The notes below the pieces were generated by a model. That model was given only the letters and a program-made list of their open reading frames with translations, made no database searches and had not been told where the DNA came from. The position numbers and the translations under genes were made by a program. Of a stretch of DNA of 64,000 bases, positions 17,312 to 25,675 are shown piece by piece (the stretch's first letter is position 1; each line of letters opens with the position of its first letter). This stretch comes from Streptomyces globosus (GTDB lineage: Bacteria; Actinomycetota; Actinomycetes; Streptomycetales; Streptomycetaceae): contig NZ_CP030862.1 in assembly GCF_003325375.1 (NCBI RefSeq), positions 3,847,501 to 3,911,500 on the forward strand. Reading direction: 5' to 3'.

Positions 17312-18428
17312 GCAGGCCGCCGGAGGCCGCACTGCGGACCTGCTGCCGCCGCCCGCCGCACCAGGGCCGCGGCCCCGGGCGGGGGACGCCGGCGGGCGGT
17401 CCCGTACCGGCGGGGCCGGGGCGGTGCGCGCCGCCGCCTTCGCGCTGCTCGGGGCCGGGGCGCTCGCCGCGTCCGTCGCCGCGGCCGTCCGCATCGGCAC
17501 CGCCGACGTCGGCTGGACGGACCTCGCCCGCGCCTTCGGCTCCCGGCTCGGCCTGCCGGTCGAGCCGCTCCCCCCGCTGCTCGACTCACTCGTCTGGGAC
17601 CTGCGGCTGCCGCGCGTCCTGATGGCCGCCCTGGTGGGTGCCTCCCTCGCGGTGTGCGGCGCGGTGCTCCAGGCGGTCACCCGGAACGCGCTCGCCGACC
17701 CCTACCTGCTCGGCGTGTCCTCCGGCGCCTCCACCGGGGCCGTCATCGTCGTCGTCCTCGGCGTCGGCTCGCACGCGCTGGGCGTCACCGGCGGCGCCCT
17801 CGCCGGCGCGCTGGTGTCGTTCGCGCTGCTCCTGCTGCTCCTGCGGCGCACGGGGCTGGACTCGTCGCGCATCGTGCTGACCGGGGTCGTCGTCGGCCAG
17901 CTGTTCACCGCACTGACCTCGCTCGTCCTCATGGCATCGGCGGACGCGGACACCACGCGGGCCGTCACCCACTGGCTGCTGGGCTCGATGGCACCGGCCC
18001 GCTGGAACACCGTCGCCGTCTGCGCCGCCGTCACCCCCCTGGGCCTGGCCGCGGCCTGGCTCTGCTCCACCGCCCTGGACGGGCTGGCCTTCGGCAGCGA
18101 CACCGCCGCCTCCCTGGGCATCGGCGTACGGCACACCCGGCTGCTGCTGCTCGTCGTCACGGCGGTGCTGACGGCGGTGGCCGTCGCCACGGTCGGCGCC
18201 ATCGGCTTCGCCGGGCTGATCGTCCCGCACGGGGTGCGGTTCCTCGTCGGGCCGCTGCACCGGGTGCTGCTGCCGTGCACGGCGCTCGCCGGGGCGGTGT
18301 TCCTGGTGTGGACGGACGCCCTCGCCCGGGCCGCGTTCGCGCCGCGCGAGGTCCCCGTCGGCGTGGTGACCGCGCTGCTCGGCGTCCCGCTGTTCCTCCT
18401 CGTCCTGCGCCGGCGGGGTGAGCTGTGA
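17301..18428 (+). CDS. FecCD-type ABC transporter permease
   Basis: 375 aa. A Pro/Arg/Gly-rich N-terminal extension (about 40 residues) precedes the BtuC/FecCD-type permease: RLPRVLMAALVGASLAVCGAVLQAVTRNALADPYLLGVSSGAS, then the GFAGLIVPHGVRFLVGP motif that contacts the ATPase. Around ten transmembrane segments. The gene begins inside the binding-protein gene and overlaps the ATPase gene by 4 bp, so all three are coupled. Confidence 0.92.
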   Translation: MTTEQAAGGRTADLLPPPAAPGPRPRAGDAGGRSRTGGAGAVRAAAFALLGAGALAASVAAAVRIGTADVGWTDLARAFGSRLGLPVEPLPPLLDSLVWDLRLPRVLMAALVGASLAVCGAVLQAVTRNALADPYLLGVSSGASTGAVIVVVLGVGSHALGVTGGALAGALVSFALLLLLLRRTGLDSSRIVLTGVVVGQLFTALTSLVLMASADADTTRAVTHWLLGSMAPARWNTVAVCAAVTPLGLAAAWLCSTALDGLAFGSDTAASLGIGVRHTRLLLLVVTAVLTAVAVATVGAIGFAGLIVPHGVRFLVGPLHRVLLPCTALAGAVFLVWTDALARAAFAPREVPVGVVTALLGVPLFLLVLRRRGEL

Positions 18429-19258
18429 GGATCACCGCCGAGGACGTGGTCTGGTCGGCCGCGGGCACGCCCGTCGTGCGCGGGGTGAGCGCGGAGGTCG
18501 CGCCCGGCGAGACGGTCGGCCTGCTCGGACCGAACGGTTCCGGCAAGTCCTCGCTGCTGCGCTGCCTGGCCGGCCTGCGGGCCCCCGACTCGGGGACCGT
18601 CCGCTACGACGGCGAGTCCGTACGGGGCTGGGACGCCCGCCGGATCGCCCGCCGCGTCGCGTTCGTGGCTCAGGAGGGGGGCGCGGACGGCGAGTTGCGC
18701 GTCGCCGACGTCGTGGGCCTGGGCAGGACCCCGTACCGCAGCCGGTGGCGCGGTCCGGACGCCGCCGACCGGGCGGTCGTCGACGCGGCCCTGGACCGCG
18801 TCGGCCTGACCGCGCTCGCCGGCCGGCCCTGGAAGGCGCTGTCGGGCGGCGAGCGGCAGCGCGCCCACATCGCCCGCGCCCTGGCCCAGCAGCCCCGCGC
18901 GCTGCTCCTCGACGAGCCCACCAACCACCTAGACGTCCGGCACCGGTTGGAGCTGATGGAGCTGCTGGCCGGGACCCCCCAGACCGTCCTGGTCGTCCTG
19001 CACGACCTGTCGCTCGCCGCCCGGTACTGCGACCGGCTGCTGCTCCTGCACCGCGGACGCCTGGCCGCCTGCGGCCCGCCCGCGGACGTGCTGACAGAGG
19101 AACAGCTCGCCGAGGTCTTCGAGGTGGACGCCGTGCCCGCCCCGGACGCCCTGGGCCGGCCCTCGGTCGCCTACCGCGGGCCGCTGCGGCCGGCGCCCCC
19201 GCCGGCCGGGGCACCCGCACCCGTACCCGTATCCCGATCCGTCCCTGACGAGAAGTGA
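18425..19258 (+). CDS. ABC transporter ATP-binding protein of the zinc-type uptake system
   Basis: 277 aa from a GTG overlapping the permease stop. Walker A GPNGSGKS (residues about 36-43), Q-loop VAFVAQEGG, signature SGGERQRAHIARALAQQ, Walker B ALLLDEPTNHLD and switch HDLSLAARYC are all present. It is of the FecE/BtuD type for siderophore-like substrates. The C-terminal 40 residues are Pro/Ala-rich. Confidence 0.93.
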   Translation: MRITAEDVVWSAAGTPVVRGVSAEVAPGETVGLLGPNGSGKSSLLRCLAGLRAPDSGTVRYDGESVRGWDARRIARRVAFVAQEGGADGELRVADVVGLGRTPYRSRWRGPDAADRAVVDAALDRVGLTALAGRPWKALSGGERQRAHIARALAQQPRALLLDEPTNHLDVRHRLELMELLAGTPQTVLVVLHDLSLAARYCDRLLLLHRGRLAACGPPADVLTEEQLAEVFEVDAVPAPDALGRPSVAYRGPLRPAPPPAGAPAPVPVSRSVPDEK

Positions 19259-19280
19259 AGCCGAGGAACCCGAGGATCCC

Positions 19281-20138
19281 ATGACCCGTATCGACACCGT
19301 CCGGCCCGCCGACTCCGTCCGCACCGTGGACGCGCTCGCCGAGGAGGTCCTCGCGGGCGGGCACGGCCCGCTCCCGAGCGGCCTCACCGCCACCAGCGTG
19401 TTCTGGATCCACCACGGCACCCGGCTCGCCGGAGGCGACACCACCTACCTCAACCAGTACGTCCTGGTCCGGGTCGGCGGCGCCTTCGGCGGCTGCGCCT
19501 TCGAGGCGGGGGAGATCGACCCGTCGCTCTGCCGCGAGCACTCCGGCGCGCCCCTCGACGTGCTGCTGCGCGAGGCGCCGCGCCCGCTGCGGGTCGCCGC
19601 CCTCGACGCCTACCTGGCCGGGGCGGACCCGCACCGCGCGGCGGCGGCGGCCGGCCGGGCCGAGCCGGTGGTCCTCCCGGCCGGCGCTCCGGAGGCCCGG
19701 GCCGCCGCCCGGGACGCGGCGACAGCGGGGCTGCTGGACACCGCGCCGGGGGCCCGCGTCGGCCTCATCGGCGTCGTCAACCCGCTCGTCGCCGCCATCC
19801 GCGAGCGCGGCGGCGTACCGCTGCCCTGCGACTTCAACCTCAAGGCCACCCAGTGGGGGGACCCCGTCACCGCCGACATGCACGAGGTGCTGGACGCCGC
19901 CGACGCGGTCGTCTGCACCGGGATGACTCTCGGGAACGGCTCGTTCGACACCGTGCTGCGGCGCTGCCGCGACCGCGGCATCCCGCTGGTCGTCTACGCG
20001 CAGAGCGGCAGCGCCGTCGCCCGCGCCTTCCTCGGCTCGGGGGTCACCGCCCTGTCCGCCGAACCGTTCCCTTTCTCGCAGTTCAGCGGCGAGGAGACCG
20101 TCCTCTACCGCTACCGTGCGGCGGTGGGCGGCGCGTGA
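19281..20138 (+). CDS. DUF364 (Rossmann-like, putative heavy-metal chelation) protein
   Basis: 285 aa. The N-terminal part (SVFWIHHGTRLAGGDTTYLNQYVLVRVG...CREHSG) and the C-terminal Rossmann-like part (ARVGLIGVVNPLVAAIRERGG..., ADAVVCTGMTLGNGSFDTVL) match the DUF4213/DUF364 pattern of proteins associated with metal acquisition. In the ABC operon, 22 bp after the ATPase gene. Family members are proposed to handle metals or nucleotide-like ligands; no activity is proven. Its coupling to a kinase and a PLP-type gene suggests it belongs to a small-molecule metallophore pathway. Confidence 0.8.
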   Translation: MTRIDTVRPADSVRTVDALAEEVLAGGHGPLPSGLTATSVFWIHHGTRLAGGDTTYLNQYVLVRVGGAFGGCAFEAGEIDPSLCREHSGAPLDVLLREAPRPLRVAALDAYLAGADPHRAAAAAGRAEPVVLPAGAPEARAAARDAATAGLLDTAPGARVGLIGVVNPLVAAIRERGGVPLPCDFNLKATQWGDPVTADMHEVLDAADAVVCTGMTLGNGSFDTVLRRCRDRGIPLVVYAQSGSAVARAFLGSGVTALSAEPFPFSQFSGEETVLYRYRAAVGGA

Positions 20139-21166
20139 GCCCCCGCAGCACCGGAGCCACCGGGCGCGGGCAGGCTCCCTGCCACCACGGCGAGATCCTC
20201 CAGGGCGTCTTCCGCGACGGCTCGGGCCGCCCGTGCCCGGGGCTCGTCACCCTGCCCATGGCCGGGCCCGGGAGCAGCGCCGTCTTCACGATCCGGCCCG
20301 GTACGGACCCGCAGGCGCCCACCGTCGCCCCCGCCGGGCGCACCAACGCCGCCCGGGCCGCCGCGCTCGCGGTGGCGGAGTGCGCCCGGCGGGCCGGGCT
20401 GCCGCCCTGCGGGGGCGAGTTGCGGCTCGCGGGCGACATCCCGGCAGGCCTCGGCATGGGCAGCTCCACCAGCGACGTGATCGCCGCCGTGCGGGCGGTC
20501 GCGGACGCGTACGGGACGCGGCTGCCGGCCGGGGCGGTCGCCCGGATCGCGGCGCGCGCGGCGGGGCCGGCCTGCGACCCGCTGGTGCCGGACGGGCGGC
20601 CGGTGCTGTTCGCGCAGCGCGAGGGCCGCGTCCTGGAAGTCCTCGGCACGGCCCTGCCGCCGCTGCTCGTCGTGGGCTGCGACCTTGGCGGCGGCGCGCC
20701 CGCGGACACCCTCGCCCTGCCCGTGCGGGAGGCCGGCGAGGCCGACGTACGGGCCTGGGAGCGGCTGCGCGCCCTGCTGCGCCGGGCGGTGGCGGCGCAG
20801 GACGCGCGGCTGCTCGGTGCCGTCGCCACCGCCCGCGCCCGGCGCGGCGAGCGGGTGGTCGGGCACCCGGAGTTCGAGGCGCTGGCCGCGGTGGCCCGAC
20901 GGGTCGGGGCGGTCGGCGTGCAGATCGCGCACAGCGGGGCCGTGGCCGGCGTGCTGTTCGACGCCGGCCGGGCGGCGGCGTTGGGGCTGCCTTACCAGGT
21001 GCGCGGCTGTTTGGACGCCCTGGAGGCCCACGGCATCCCCGCCGCCCGGATCTTCACCACGCCCGGCGTGCGCGCCCGCGCGTGCGCCTCCTTCTCCCCT
21101 TCCCATCCTGCCGCGGAGCTGCTGTGGACCAGCACATCGCGGAGTCGACAGGCCACCCGGACCTGA
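20135..21166 (+). CDS. GHMP-family kinase (PduX/L-threonine-kinase-like)
   Basis: 343 aa from a GTG overlapping the previous stop. The GHMP motif 2, GDIPAGLGMGSSTSDVIAAVRA (about residues 103-124), forms the phosphate loop. CHHGEILQGVF near the N-terminus and the C-terminal VGVQIAHSGAVAGVLFD are typical of the L-threonine/amino-acid kinase branch. Phosphorylating an amino-acid hydroxyl would prepare a substrate for the PLP-type synthase encoded (but truncated) next. The last 43 bp overlap that frame. The C-terminal tail after FTTPGVRA looks altered. Confidence 0.8.
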   Translation: MSPRSTGATGRGQAPCHHGEILQGVFRDGSGRPCPGLVTLPMAGPGSSAVFTIRPGTDPQAPTVAPAGRTNAARAAALAVAECARRAGLPPCGGELRLAGDIPAGLGMGSSTSDVIAAVRAVADAYGTRLPAGAVARIAARAAGPACDPLVPDGRPVLFAQREGRVLEVLGTALPPLLVVGCDLGGGAPADTLALPVREAGEADVRAWERLRALLRRAVAAQDARLLGAVATARARRGERVVGHPEFEALAAVARRVGAVGVQIAHSGAVAGVLFDAGRAAALGLPYQVRGCLDALEAHGIPAARIFTTPGVRARACASFSPSHPAAELLWTSTSRSRQATRT

Positions 21167-21363
21167 TGCGGCTGGAGGACCGGCTCGTCTGCCTCCGCTT
21201 CGAGACGATCACCTCCGTCGGCAGGGGCACTTCGGCCGGTGCTGTCGACGTGCCGGGCGGCGACCCGGACGTCCTTCCGGCCACGGCACCGGCCGCCGGC
21301 CCGGCACGTCGCACGCACGCCTGGCGGGTGAGCGCCGCACCGGGGCGCGGCTATGATGACTGA
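21124..21363 (+). pseudogene. Truncated 5' end of a gene, probably a PLP-dependent amino-acid synthase
   Basis: A GTG-initiated frame of 79 codons overlaps the kinase gene. Its start, HPDLMRLEDRLVCLRFETI, matches my recollection of N-termini of cysteine-synthase-like PLP proteins that follow this kinase in related operons (expected to continue with a PLP Lys and a serine/glycine-rich phosphate cup). After about residue 33 the similarity ends and the frame closes within 46 codons, just at the TetR operator. About 300 residues are missing. The identification is tentative; the abrupt end is directly visible. Confidence 0.45.
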
Positions 21364-21374
21364 CTGGTCGGTCA
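21352..21374 (+). promoter_or_regulatory. -10 element TATGAT overlapped by a TetR-type operator
   Basis: TATGAT (21352-21357) resembles a -10 hexamer and runs into TGACTGACTGGTCGGTCA (21357-21374), an imperfect 18-bp palindrome (14 of 18 positions symmetric). It is of the kind bound by TetR regulators and lies 14 bp before the TetR start codon, so autorepression is likely. Confidence 0.65.
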
Positions 21375-21388
21375 TCTTGGGAGGCGGA

Positions 21389-21991
21389 GTGGCACCACGG
21401 CGGGTTGACCGGGCTGCGCGCCGGGAGGAGATCCTCGCGGCGGCGGTGCGGGTGTTCGCGCGGCGTGGGTTTGCCGCGAGCCGTATCGAGGATGTGGCCG
21501 CGGAGGCGGGCATCGGCAAGGGCAGTGTCTACCTGTACTTCTCGGACCGAGACGAGCTGCTGGAGGCGGCCTTCGCTGCGCTGGCGGCACGCTCGGCCGC
21601 GCTGATCGAGGAAGCGCTGGCGGGCACGGGCGATCCGGCGGAGCGCCTGGAGCATCTGGTGCGTTCCGTCGTGGCCGTGCTGCTTGGCGAACGGGATCTT
21701 GCCCGTGTCCTGCTGGACGTGTGGTCCGTGGGGCGTGGCGGCCGTCCGCCGGTCGACATGGCGGGCTTCTACCGCGAGTACCGGGGCGCGATCGCCATGC
21801 TGCTGGCCGATGCCGCCGACAGCGGTGCGGGGCCGACGGTCGAGCCTGTCGCGCACGCCGCGGTCCTCGTCGGGGCGATCGAGGGCTGTGTGCTGCAGTG
21901 GCTCTTCGACTCCTCCCTTGATCTGGCCGGACTCGTCGATCCACTGCTGCAGCTGTTGATACCGGCCCGGGCGAAGGGAAGGAACCCGTGA
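21389..21991 (+). CDS. TetR-family transcriptional regulator
   Basis: 200 aa from the GTG after GGGAGGCGGA. The N-terminal helix-turn-helix RREEILAAAVRVFARRGFAASRIEDVAAEAGIGKGSVYLYFSDRDELLEAA (about 11-61) is textbook TetR. The C-terminal ligand domain shows no recognisable ligand class. The stop overlaps the start of the deazaflavin oxidoreductase (GTGA), so the regulator and the enzyme form a two-gene operon controlled by the operator just upstream. Confidence 0.92.
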   Translation: MAPRRVDRAARREEILAAAVRVFARRGFAASRIEDVAAEAGIGKGSVYLYFSDRDELLEAAFAALAARSAALIEEALAGTGDPAERLEHLVRSVVAVLLGERDLARVLLDVWSVGRGGRPPVDMAGFYREYRGAIAMLLADAADSGAGPTVEPVAHAAVLVGAIEGCVLQWLFDSSLDLAGLVDPLLQLLIPARAKGRNP

Positions 21992-22512
21992 TCAACCCGT
22001 TGAAGGGCGGTCCTCCGCGGACGGCCCTGCGCCGTGCCGTGCTGCGGGCGCCGATCCGCCTCTACCGGATCGGGCTGGGAGGCCTGCTCGGCCACCGGAT
22101 GCTCCTGCTCACCCACACCGGACGCGTCAGCGGCCGGCCGCGCCAGGTCGTGGTGGAGGTCCTGGCGCCGGGCGGGCGGCCCGGCAGCTATCTGATCGCG
22201 TCCGGCTACGGCGAGCGGTCGCAGTGGCTGCGCAACGTGCTGGCCGAGCCCTGCGTCCGGTACCAGGTCGGCCGGCGGAAGTTCGAGGGAACGGCGGTGC
22301 CCCTGCCGCCCGAGGAATCAGGCCGGCAACTGGCCGAGTACGCCCGGCGCCACCCCCGCCTGGCCGCGAAGCTGATGCAGGCCCTGGGCCACAACCCGCA
22401 AAGCCGCGCCGACTTCGAGGCACTCGGCGCAGACCGACGCAACGGAGTTCCGCTGGTCGAGGTGAGCCCGCACCACGGGACGGCCGCCGGCGGCCCCGCC
22501 CTGCCCGGATGA
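21988..22512 (+). CDS. Deazaflavin (F420)-dependent nitroreductase family protein
   Basis: 174 aa from a GTG overlapping the TetR stop. It is of the Ddn-type split-beta-barrel family: LTHTGRVSGRPRQVVVEVL near residue 42, then YLIASGYGERSQWLRNVLAEPCVRYQVGRRKFEGTAVPL, whose W-x-x-N and following strand are characteristic. It is probably an F420H2-dependent reductase acting on an imported or self-made aromatic or lipid substrate; repression by the coupled TetR protein is inferred. Confidence 0.88.
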   Translation: MINPLKGGPPRTALRRAVLRAPIRLYRIGLGGLLGHRMLLLTHTGRVSGRPRQVVVEVLAPGGRPGSYLIASGYGERSQWLRNVLAEPCVRYQVGRRKFEGTAVPLPPEESGRQLAEYARRHPRLAAKLMQALGHNPQSRADFEALGADRRNGVPLVEVSPHHGTAAGGPALPG

Positions 22513-22870
22513 CGGCACAGGCCGGCTGAGGCTGCGCCCGCCGCCTCACCCGGGTGCCGGTCGCCGGACCGGGCATGCCGATGCCCCGTGCATGCCGCCC
22601 GCGGGTCCGCCGTCCCCGGATGGCGGTGGAGCCGACGCCCGTGGTGGAGAGACGCCTGGGCGCGCTGCCGGCCTGTGCCGGCTTGCTGCGCCGACCGGAC
22701 GCGGCCGGGACCGTCGACGACCGGCGGCGGCGCACGCCGTGCGGACTTCGTGCTCGACCCGGACCGGCCGGATGGTGCCCCGGGCTCGGTCCGAGCGGTG
22801 CTGCGTGGTCGACCTGTGCGGGGCGGCCGCCCTGCCCACCTGGTCCTGACGCCGGCTCGGGACGGTCCCG
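22513..22870. other. Intergenic stretch without a recognisable gene
   Basis: 358 bp between the convergent oxidoreductase (+) and small secreted protein (-). Frames are open on both strands because of high GC, but none has a ribosome-binding site plus a recognisable protein. It could be the scar of a lost gene. Confidence 0.4.
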
Positions 22871-23167
22871 TTACGGAAGCGGCGCCGGCGCGGAGGCGAC
22901 GAGGGCCTGCAGGACGTCGACGGCGCTGCCGTCGTGGTCGCTGCCGGAGGTGCCCGAGCCGTTCTGGAGGTTGGCGGAGCGGTCGACCTCGACTATCGAG
23001 TCGGCGTGGGAGTTGTCGATGACGGTGATCAGGCTCTCGCCGGCCAGGGCGGGGGCGGCCGCGGCGGCGGCGACGGCACAGGCCGCCGACACGGCGGTGA
23101 GGGCCGCGGCCGCCAGGGAGGCCGGTGTGCGCTGTGCGGGCAGCCGCAGCCGGGTTCGGCGGGTCAC
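22871..23167 (-). CDS. Small secreted protein coupled to the PEP mutase-superfamily gene
   Basis: 98 aa from a GTG that overlaps the stop of the lyase/mutase gene (GTGA). N-terminal TRRTRLRLPAQ then a long Ala-rich hydrophobic stretch ending APALAGES looks like a signal peptide with cleavage near residue 43. The mature part of about 55 residues (ITVIDNSHADSIVEVDRSAN...GSGTSGSDHDGSAVDVLQALV) is acidic and Ser/Gly-rich. No family is recognised. The tight coupling to an enzyme of small-molecule metabolism is unusual. Confidence 0.65.
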   Translation of the reverse strand: MTRRTRLRLPAQRTPASLAAAALTAVSAACAVAAAAAAPALAGESLITVIDNSHADSIVEVDRSANLQNGSGTSGSDHDGSAVDVLQALVASAPAPLP

Positions 23168-24024
23168 GCGCCGGCGCCTTCGAGGATGCGCTGGCGGGCG
23201 ATGTTCCGGGCCAGCAGACTGGTGGACTCCCGGACGCCGATGCCGCCGGCCGCGGCGGGCTCCGGCAGCCGGCCGTCGGAGAGCTTGAGCTCGGTCAGGG
23301 CGTCGTGCATCGCGCGGTGCGCGGCGAAGAGGCAGGGCGTGCTGTAGATCGCGATGTCGACACCGAGTTCGGTGAGCTCGCCCAGGGACAGCCGGGGTGA
23401 CTTCCCTCCGGCGATCTGGTTGAAGAGCAGCGGCTTTCCGGCGACGACCTCGCGGATGCGGCGGATCCACTCGACGCTGCGCACCCCGTCGACGAGGACC
23501 ACGTCCGCGTCGGTGGCGGCGAGCGCCTCGGCGCGCCGCAGGATGTCGGCCTCCTCGGTCGCGTCCGTCCGGGCGACGACGACGAGGTCTCGGCGGGTGG
23601 CGAGGACCATGTTCAGCTTGTCGAGGTATTCGGCGAGGGGCAGCACCTGCTTGCCGTCCGCGTGGCCGCAGCGGCGGGGGCGTCGCTGGTCCTCGAGGAT
23701 GATGCCGGACGCGCCGATGCGCTCCAGGCTCTCGACGACGTGGCAGGCGACCTCGGGGTCGACGTAGCCGTCGTCGATGTCGACGAGCAGGTCGTGGTCG
23801 GGGAAGGCCCCGCGCAGCCGCTGGACGAAGGAGAGCATGTCCGGCCAGGCGATGAACCCGATGTCGGGCAGGCCGTAGTACGAGGCCGCGAAACCGAAGC
23901 CGGAGACGAACATCCCGTCGTAGTGGTCGGCCGCGATCGAGGCCGAGTACATGTCGTAGACGCCGATGAGGGGGGTGGTGCCGGGCCGGGCGACACGGGC
24001 CCGGAGCTTGCTTCCGTAAGTCAA
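23164..24024 (-). CDS. Isocitrate lyase/PEP mutase superfamily protein
   Basis: 286 aa from a TTG start preceded by GAGGAG at correct spacing. The TIM barrel is recognisable: PLIGVYDMYSASIAADHYDGMFVSGFGFAASYYGLPD, DIDDGYVDP (Mg-binding acidic residues), ILEDQRRPRRCGHADGK, VARTDA, FNQIAGGKSPRLS. The RRCGH loop carries the catalytic Cys of the C-C lyase/carboxyphosphonopyruvate-type branch, whereas true PEP mutases have an EDK...N-type loop. A lyase or CPEP-mutase-like activity is therefore more likely than PEP mutase. It is divergent from the radical-SAM remnant. Confidence 0.85.
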   Translation of the reverse strand: MTYGSKLRARVARPGTTPLIGVYDMYSASIAADHYDGMFVSGFGFAASYYGLPDIGFIAWPDMLSFVQRLRGAFPDHDLLVDIDDGYVDPEVACHVVESLERIGASGIILEDQRRPRRCGHADGKQVLPLAEYLDKLNMVLATRRDLVVVARTDATEEADILRRAEALAATDADVVLVDGVRSVEWIRRIREVVAGKPLLFNQIAGGKSPRLSLGELTELGVDIAIYSTPCLFAAHRAMHDALTELKLSDGRLPEPAAAGGIGVRESTSLLARNIARQRILEGAGA

Positions 24025-24405
24025 CGCGTCTCCTCGAAGGGCGGGTGGGAACGGCCGGCCGCAGTACCGCGAAACGGTAATGCGGAGGCAAAGAAAGAGT
24101 CATCACGCTTTGTATCCGATCAGACGCGCGAAGCAACACAAGAGCGTCGGCGTGTCACCCTCGCGGGTGGCCCGGTTCACCGCAGAAACGCCACGCCGCC
24201 GGCGCCGCGAGCGGGACGCGAGGCGGACCAAGGGAGACTCGAGAGCCCCTCTGGCACCTCCTGCCACAAGGTCCGGATCCGATCGCCCACTGACCGATAC
24301 ATGCCTGTTGCAGGCAAATCTTCGCGTGCACATGTTCATGGACCCGTCCGTGTGACGGGCCGGTACCGGCCCGCCCGCTTCGCCCCCTTCTTCCCAGGAG
24401 AAGGA
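24025..24405. promoter_or_regulatory. Divergent control region between mutase and radical-SAM genes
   Basis: 381 bp, locally AT-richer (24075-24140) than its surroundings, so it probably holds both promoters. It contains the inverted repeat TGCCTGTTGCAGGCA (24303-24317; 6-bp arms, 3-nt loop), a possible operator. No cobalamin or other riboswitch signature was convincing. The ribosome-binding site AGGAGAAGGA ends it. Confidence 0.5.
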
Positions 24406-25675
24406 ATGACGCTGAAGCTGCTGCTCGCGAACGCCCCCAACCCCACCGCCAACCGCAACGCATCGAACTACGCCTGCCACCCCCACATCGGCATCGTCCA
24501 ACTCGCCACGGCGACCCGGGACGCGCTGGGCGACCGCGTGGAGATACGCGTCGTCGACGGCGGCATATCCAACACGGCCGCCGTGCAGCGCGCCGTCCGG
24601 GACTTCGCTCCCGACCTCGCCGGCATCAGCGCACTCACGCCGACCTATTCGGAGGCCCTGGAGATCGCCTCGACCGCGAAGGCGTGCGGGGCGCAGGTCG
24701 TGCTCGGCGACGACCACGCGATCTTCTTCCCCGAGATGATCCTGCGCAACAGGCCGCAGATCGACTACGTGATCGCCAACGACGGCGGTGAGATACCGTT
24801 CGTGCAACTGGTCCAGGCCCTGGCGGACGGCAGCGGCGTGTCCCGGGTCTCGTCGCTCGCCTACCGGGACGGCGGCCGGATCCGGCTCAACCCGGCTCCG
24901 AAGTACGCCCTCTCGCTGCGCAACACGATTCCCGACCTGTCGTTCATCGAGGACGTGCTCGGCACCTACGCCGACAACTACCGTGCCCAGTTCGGCCATC
25001 TGCACGGGCACGAGGTGCGCCCGGTCACGGTGGACAACGCGCGCGCGGGCCCTCGGGCTGACCAAGCGCAACAACGTCGACAAGCTGCGCCGGCTGGGCG
25101 TGGTCCGCGCGAACGTCGGCCTGGACGCCGCCGACCCGGAAATGCTGGAGGCGCAGCGGAAGAACAGGACGACCGGTGAGACCAACCTCGAGGCGAGCCG
25201 CATGCTCAACAAGGCGGGCATCTCGGTGCACGCCTCGTACATCGCCGGCGCGCCGGGCGAGCGGCCGGAGACCCTGGACCGCACGATCGACGGAATCCCG
25301 CAGATGCTCGGCGAGGTGGAGCTGTCATCCGTCGAGTTCTCCCGGTTCATTCCGCTGCCGAACAGTCCGGCGTGGGACCTCCTCGTCGACTACGAGCGCC
25401 CGAACTTCTTCAGGAACAGCGGCGACATCGACGCCTACCTCGCCGGTCTGGGAATCTCCTTCACCGGCGCGGAGCGTGCGCAGATGCAGGACCGGTTCGG
25501 GGAGCGGGACCTGCTCGACATCGACGAGCTGGGCGCTTATTGGGCGGACAACTTCACACACATCAGCGAGGATCACGCCTTGCAGCGGATCGCGGAGGTC
25601 GACGAGATGGTGAGCGCCCACAACGTGCGCACCGGGAACAACGTCGGACAGCGCGGGAAAGGGAAAGGTGCCCGA
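24406..25675 (+). pseudogene. B12-binding radical-SAM protein with its cluster region deleted and frame shifted
   Basis: The first 214 codons (TLKLLLANAPNPTANRNASNY...) give a complete cobalamin-binding-type N-terminal domain up to HEVRPVTVDNAR, exactly where the CxxxCxxC cluster motif should follow. Instead the sequence jumps, at about 25039-25050, into another frame that resumes with LGLTKRNNVDKLRRLGVVRANVGLDAADPEMLEA, the C-terminal half of the radical-SAM barrel. Neither half contains CxxxCxxC. An internal deletion not divisible by three explains this. The second frame has no stop before the LysE gene (…SAHNVRTGNN then MLGVDN), so it reads straight into it. Confidence 0.8.

Noticed and set aside
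22588..22870. Plus-strand frame in the gap after the deazaflavin oxidoreductase
   Set aside because: Arg/Pro/Gly-rich, no ribosome-binding site or family pattern; judged non-coding.
24245..24405. Cobalamin riboswitch ahead of the B12 radical-SAM remnant
   Set aside because: Looked for the B12-box and kissing-loop pattern; not found.
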